Positions 5,872-8,484 of a stretch of DNA of 8,484 bases are shown in pieces. Each line of letters starts with the position of its first letter. Positions within the stretch are counted from its first letter, which is position 1. The translations under genes and the position numbers were made by a program. The stretch is from assembly GCA_002298145.1 (NCBI GenBank), contig DBMP01000018.1, forward strand, positions 1 to 8,484, in the 5' to 3' direction. The notes under the pieces are model-generated. The model searched no databases and had not been told where the DNA came from. It saw nothing but the letters and a program-made list of their open reading frames with translations. The DNA comes from Spartobacteria bacterium UBA695. Lineage in GTDB: Bacteria; Verrucomicrobiota; Verrucomicrobiia; Chthoniobacterales; Chthoniobacteraceae.

Positions 5872-8130
5872 ATGCGCTCCGACATCATCAAAAAAGGACC
5901 CGAACGCGCCCCTCACCGCAGCCTGCTGCGCGCCACGGGAGCCATCGAAAACGAAGCTGATTTCGACAAGCCGTTCATCGCCATTGCCAACAGTTACATC
6001 GACTGCATCCCCGGTCATGCCCATCTGAACGAAGTCGGCGCGCTGGTAAAGCGGCTCGTTCGCGAGGCGGGCGGCGTCCCGTTCGTCTTCAACACCATCG
6101 GCGTCGATGACGGCATCGCCATGGGCCACGCGGGCATGAAGTACTCGCTGCCCTCGCGCGAACTCATCGCCGATTCCGTGGAAACCATGCTGCGCGCCCA
6201 CTGCTTCGACGGCATGATCTGCATCCCCAACTGCGATAAAATCGTCCCCGGGATGATGATGGCCGCCCTGCGCGTCAACATCCCCACCGTTTTTGTCAGC
6301 GGCGGCCCCATGGCCGCAGGCGTCACCGGCCAGGCCAACGAAGACCTGCCCGCCGCCCTCCAGCCCACCACCGAGGGGGCCGACCTCATCAGCGTCACCA
6401 AGGCCGTCGGCGCGCTGCAAGTAGGCGCCATCACCCCCGCCGACCTCGCCAAGCTGGAGCAATCCGCTTGCCCCACCTGCGGCTCGTGTTCCGGCATGTT
6501 CACGGCCAACTCCATGAACTGCCTTTGCGAAGCCCTCGGCCTCGCCCTGCCCGGCAACGGCACCATCCTCGCCGTCTCCAAGGAGCGCGAAGCCCTCTAC
6601 GCCCGCGCCGCCAAGACGATCCTCAAACTCATCTCCCTGGACCTCAAACCGCGCGACATCGCCACCCTGGAGGCCTTCGATAACGCCCTCATGCTCGACG
6701 TCGCCATGGGCGGCTCCACCAACACCGTCCTCCACACGCTGGCCATCGCGCGCGAAGCGGGCATTCCGTATGACATCGCCCGCATCGACGGCATCTCGCG
6801 GCGTATCCCGTGCCTCTGCAAGGTCGCTCCGTCCTCTAAATATCATATCCAGGACGTCATGCGCGCGGGCGGCATCCACACCATTTTGGGCGAACTCAAG
6901 CGCATGGGCGTGCTCAACCTCGGCTGCCAGACCGTCACCGGCAAAACCCTCGGCGAGAACATCGACGAGTGGGACATCCGCAGCGAGAAAGTCACCCCCT
7001 GGGCCCGGGCAGCCCGCGTCTCCGGCGCCGCCTCGATCCTGATCGACCCGAAGGACAAATATGGCTACGCGGGCCGCACGCTGAGCGGCAACCTCGCCCC
7101 CAAGCCCCTCCTCTTCCGCCCCGCCGATCCCCAGGCCATCACGCTCTGGCGCTTCGCCGCCGCCTTCAACACCCGCGACGCCGCCACCGCCGCCACGCTC
7201 TTCACCGAAAACGGCAGCTTCCGGATCGACGCCGACACCGCGTGGAACGGCCGGGCCGCCATCGAGGCAGGCCTCAAGACCCGATTTGAAGAATACAAAG
7301 GCCTCGTTCGCGCCGAACTGGGCGAACTGAGCAGCGAGCCCGTGCTCATCCTCTGGCGCTACGAAAAGAGCGGCACCCGCACCATCATGAGCCTCATTGA
7401 GATCGGCCAGTGGGATAAATGGGAGATCGTCGAGGCCCATCGCGACCCCTCCTATTCGGCCATCGGCGGCACCAAACCGAGCGGCCTCATGCCGCACGAC
7501 CCGGCCTTCCTCTTCGACGAGCGGGACTGCATCCGCACCAAGGCCACCGCCTACACCCCGGACGGCGGCCTCGCCATTCTCTACGGCCAGCTCGCCCCCG
7601 AGGGGAGCGTCGTCAAGACCGCAGGCATCAGCGACGCCTTCAAGGCCAACTGCGGCCCCGGCTTCGTCTTCGAAGGCCCGTGCGTTATTTTTGAAAGCCA
7701 GGAGGACGCCTGCGAAGGCATCCTCGCGGGCAAGCCCAAGGCCGGGGACGTCGTCATCATCCGCAACGAAGGGCCGCGTGGCGGTCCCGGCATGCAGGAG
7801 ATGCTCTCGCCCACCAGCTACCTGATCGGCATGGGCCTGGGGGACAAATGCGTCCTCATCACCGACGGCCGCTTCAGCGGCGGCACGGCGGGAGCCTGCA
7901 TCGGCCACGTCTCGCCCGAAGCGGCAGAAGGCGGCCCCATCGGCATTCTCAAGGAGGGCGACCGTCTGCGCATCGACTTCCCCAACCGGAAAATCGACAT
8001 CCTCGTGCCCGAGGAGGAGCTCACCGCGCGCAAAGCCGCCTGGAAGCCCTTCAAGCGCGAAGTCACCGGCTGGCTCGCCCGCTACCAGAAGCTCGTCACC
8101 AACGCGAGCCAGGGCGGCATCCTGGCGTAG
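5872..8130 (+). CDS. ilvD: Dihydroxy-acid dehydratase (IlvD) with an internal SnoaL/NTF2-like insertion
   Basis: IlvD dehydrates 2,3-dihydroxy-isovalerate and 2,3-dihydroxy-3-methylvalerate to the keto acids that lead to valine, leucine and isoleucine, in the cytoplasm, using an Fe-S cluster and Mg2+. The family opening KKGPERAPHRSLLRATGAI is present. Cluster and active-site motifs are intact: NCDK (C121, K123), CPTCGSC (200-206), VDDGIAMGH, GPGMQEM and RFSGGTAG (667-674, S669 the likely base). At the first cluster-ligand site it has PGHAHL (G48) like E. coli IlvD, not the PCNxHL of [2Fe-2S] enzymes. The protein is 752 residues against 616 in E. coli. The flanks WDIRS (367-371) and CIRTKATAYTPDGGLAILYG (from C553) are 41 or so residues apart in E. 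coli but about 180 here. The extra block includes a SnoaL-like domain at about 419-526. The frame is unbroken and base composition is like the rest. The ATG at 5872 matches the family start; no Shine-Dalgarno is seen. Confidence 0.95.
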   Translation: MRSDIIKKGPERAPHRSLLRATGAIENEADFDKPFIAIANSYIDCIPGHAHLNEVGALVKRLVREAGGVPFVFNTIGVDDGIAMGHAGMKYSLPSRELIADSVETMLRAHCFDGMICIPNCDKIVPGMMMAALRVNIPTVFVSGGPMAAGVTGQANEDLPAALQPTTEGADLISVTKAVGALQVGAITPADLAKLEQSACPTCGSCSGMFTANSMNCLCEALGLALPGNGTILAVSKEREALYARAAKTILKLISLDLKPRDIATLEAFDNALMLDVAMGGSTNTVLHTLAIAREAGIPYDIARIDGISRRIPCLCKVAPSSKYHIQDVMRAGGIHTILGELKRMGVLNLGCQTVTGKTLGENIDEWDIRSEKVTPWARAARVSGAASILIDPKDKYGYAGRTLSGNLAPKPLLFRPADPQAITLWRFAAAFNTRDAATAATLFTENGSFRIDADTAWNGRAAIEAGLKTRFEEYKGLVRAELGELSSEPVLILWRYEKSGTRTIMSLIEIGQWDKWEIVEAHRDPSYSAIGGTKPSGLMPHDPAFLFDERDCIRTKATAYTPDGGLAILYGQLAPEGSVVKTAGISDAFKANCGPGFVFEGPCVIFESQEDACEGILAGKPKAGDVVIIRNEGPRGGPGMQEMLSPTSYLIGMGLGDKCVLITDGRFSGGTAGACIGHVSPEAAEGGPIGILKEGDRLRIDFPNRKIDILVPEEELTARKAAWKPFKREVTGWLARYQKLVTNASQGGILA
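7126..7449 (+). other. Inserted SnoaL/NTF2-like domain within IlvD
   Basis: Residues about 419-526 of the IlvD protein read as a small alpha+beta cone fold of the SnoaL/NTF2 type. First comes a helix with the hallmark FAAAFNTRDAATAATLFTENGSF (431-453 region: FxxAFNxxD followed by LFTxxGxF). Then WNGRAAIEAGL, the GxxAI helix typical of SnoaL-like proteins, and then strands RAELGELSSEPVLILWRYE, TIMSLIEI and WEIVEAHRDP. The last is the usual terminal strand with a basic/acidic ending. Around 45 further residues before it (about 374-418, VTPWARAARVSG to LFRPA) match neither IlvD nor SnoaL to my eye and may be linker. NTF2-like domains are used as enzymes, ligand pockets and dimerisation modules, so a regulatory or oligomerisation role is possible. 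The domain call rests on pattern recognition without a profile search. Confidence 0.7.
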
Positions 8131-8177
8131 AGCGCCCGTATCCTCCGCGGCTGGGGCTCCTAGAGCATTTTCGTGTG

Positions 8178-8264
8178 CCTCGTTCCCAATCTCCCGATTG
8201 GGAACGTCCTTGGTGGCGAATCTCCGATTCGCAGCCGTGGGGAATCTGGAGATTCGTAACGAGG
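8178..8264. repeat. Multi-hairpin (REP/cloverleaf-like) element downstream of ilvD
   Basis: Three hairpins follow each other. The first is a perfect 11-bp stem, CGTTCCCAATC (8181-8191) with GATTGGGAACG (8196-8206), loop TCCC. The second is GCGAATC (8216-8222) with GATTCGC (8226-8232), loop TCC. The third is GAATC (8242-8246) with GATTC (8251-8255), loop TGGA. Longer pairings compete: CGAATCTCC (8217-8225) with GGAGATTCG (8248-8256), and the outermost CCTCGTT (8178-8184) with AACGAGG (8258-8264). Nested palindromes sharing a GAATC/CTCC theme look like a REP-type or MITE-like element. It carries no open frame. Whether it recurs in the genome cannot be seen here. Confidence 0.65.
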
Positions 8265-8276
8265 AGGCTTTTTATT
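8242..8276 (+). terminator. Possible ilvD terminator
   Basis: The last hairpins of the repeat, including the outer CCTCGTT/AACGAGG stem ending at 8264, are followed by AGGC and then TTTTTATT (8269-8276). Placed about 110-145 bp after the ilvD stop and before a convergent gene, this fits an intrinsic terminator, although the pairing nearest the T-run depends on which alternative fold forms. Confidence 0.4.
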
Positions 8277-8290
8277 GTTGAGCCAGCCTT

Positions 8291-8484
8291 TTAAAGCAAC
8301 GGCATCCGCAGACTCGAGTCGGTGAAAATGTCGTTGTAGGGCTGGAAATCCTTTCCAAATTCGCGCATGACCCGCGTTTGGAGGGAGATGAGTCCCTCTA
8401 CAAAAAGCATATCGAGCATTCCGAGGCTTACGGGGCCAATGATTTCGTTATTGGTATTCACATACCCCGAAAGGCCACGCCGCC
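8291..8484 (-). CDS. C-terminal part of a GYF_2-domain protein, cut by the window edge
   Basis: Read on the minus strand from the right edge, an uninterrupted frame gives 63 residues ending in DSSLRMPLL and a TAA at 8291-8293. The residues GYVNTNNEIIGPVSLGMLDM and LFVEGLISLQTRVMREFGKD, followed by FQPY, fit the GYF_2 pattern: a turn, then GPVS, a leucine-spaced helix, an E-G turn, then T-x-V...G and an aromatic/Pro end. GYF_2 domains are small bacterial relatives of the eukaryotic GYF fold and are presumed to bind proline-rich or hydrophobic peptides. They often sit at the end of membrane or multi-domain proteins. Here the domain ends about 10 residues before the stop. The gene converges on ilvD with the hairpin repeat between. 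The N-terminal part lies outside the window, so the whole protein's role cannot be judged. This frame is short and easily missed. Confidence 0.65.
   Translation of the reverse strand, partial: RRGLSGYVNTNNEIIGPVSLGMLDMLFVEGLISLQTRVMREFGKDFQPYNDIFTDSSLRMPLL

Noticed and set aside
5851..7908. 685-residue open frame on the minus strand opposite ilvD
   Set aside because: It is antisense to a confident ilvD with all family motifs, and its composition (Gly/Ala/Asp/Val/Glu-rich, no domain) is what GC-rich coding DNA gives on the opposite strand.
5872..8130. The long ilvD as two genes or a frameshifted/chimeric assembly
   Set aside because: The frame is continuous, both halves of IlvD are complete and in the right order, and composition does not change at the insert borders, so a genuine domain insertion is simpler.

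Overview
This window looks like ordinary chromosome from a GC-rich, Gram-negative bacterium. It carries lipopolysaccharide-core genes (a GT4 glycosyltransferase, a GT9 heptosyltransferase) and an MsbA-type lipid flippase, which imply an outer membrane. The GC-rich coding bias, the near-absence of Shine-Dalgarno sequences and the multi-hairpin intergenic repeats would suit a Verrucomicrobiota/Opitutae-like lineage. That placement is an impression, not something the sequence proves.

Layout, left to right. Positions 1-229 hold no convincing gene but contain a strong long hairpin (145-198). A GT4 glycosyltransferase lies on the minus strand (230-1333). After a 118-bp divergent gap come four closely packed plus-strand genes: a WaaF-like heptosyltransferase (1452-2474), an MsbA-like ABC exporter (2461-4284, overlapping the previous gene by 14 bp), a small secreted protein with YD/RHS-like repeats (4292-4774) and cutA (4800-5114). 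A GNAT acetyltransferase on the minus strand (5081-5644) converges on cutA and overlaps its 3' end by 34 bp; its best start is a TTG with a strong Shine-Dalgarno sequence. After a 227-bp divergent gap comes ilvD (5872-8130). A multi-hairpin repeat with a T-run (8178-8276) separates ilvD from the C-terminal end of a minus-strand gene with a GYF_2-like domain (8291-8484, cut by the window edge).

How the genes fit together: the GT4 and GT9 transferases would build the lipid A-core region on the cytoplasmic face, and the MsbA-like exporter would flip the lipid A-core across the inner membrane. The small secreted protein and CutA sit in the same probable transcript without an obvious link. IlvD belongs to branched-chain amino-acid synthesis and is separately transcribed.

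The most unusual object is IlvD itself. It is 752 residues against about 560-616 for the family. The extra ~140 residues sit in one block inside an otherwise intact dihydroxy-acid dehydratase and look like a SnoaL/NTF2-like alpha+beta domain, inserted in frame just before the conserved CIR...DGGLAILYG region.
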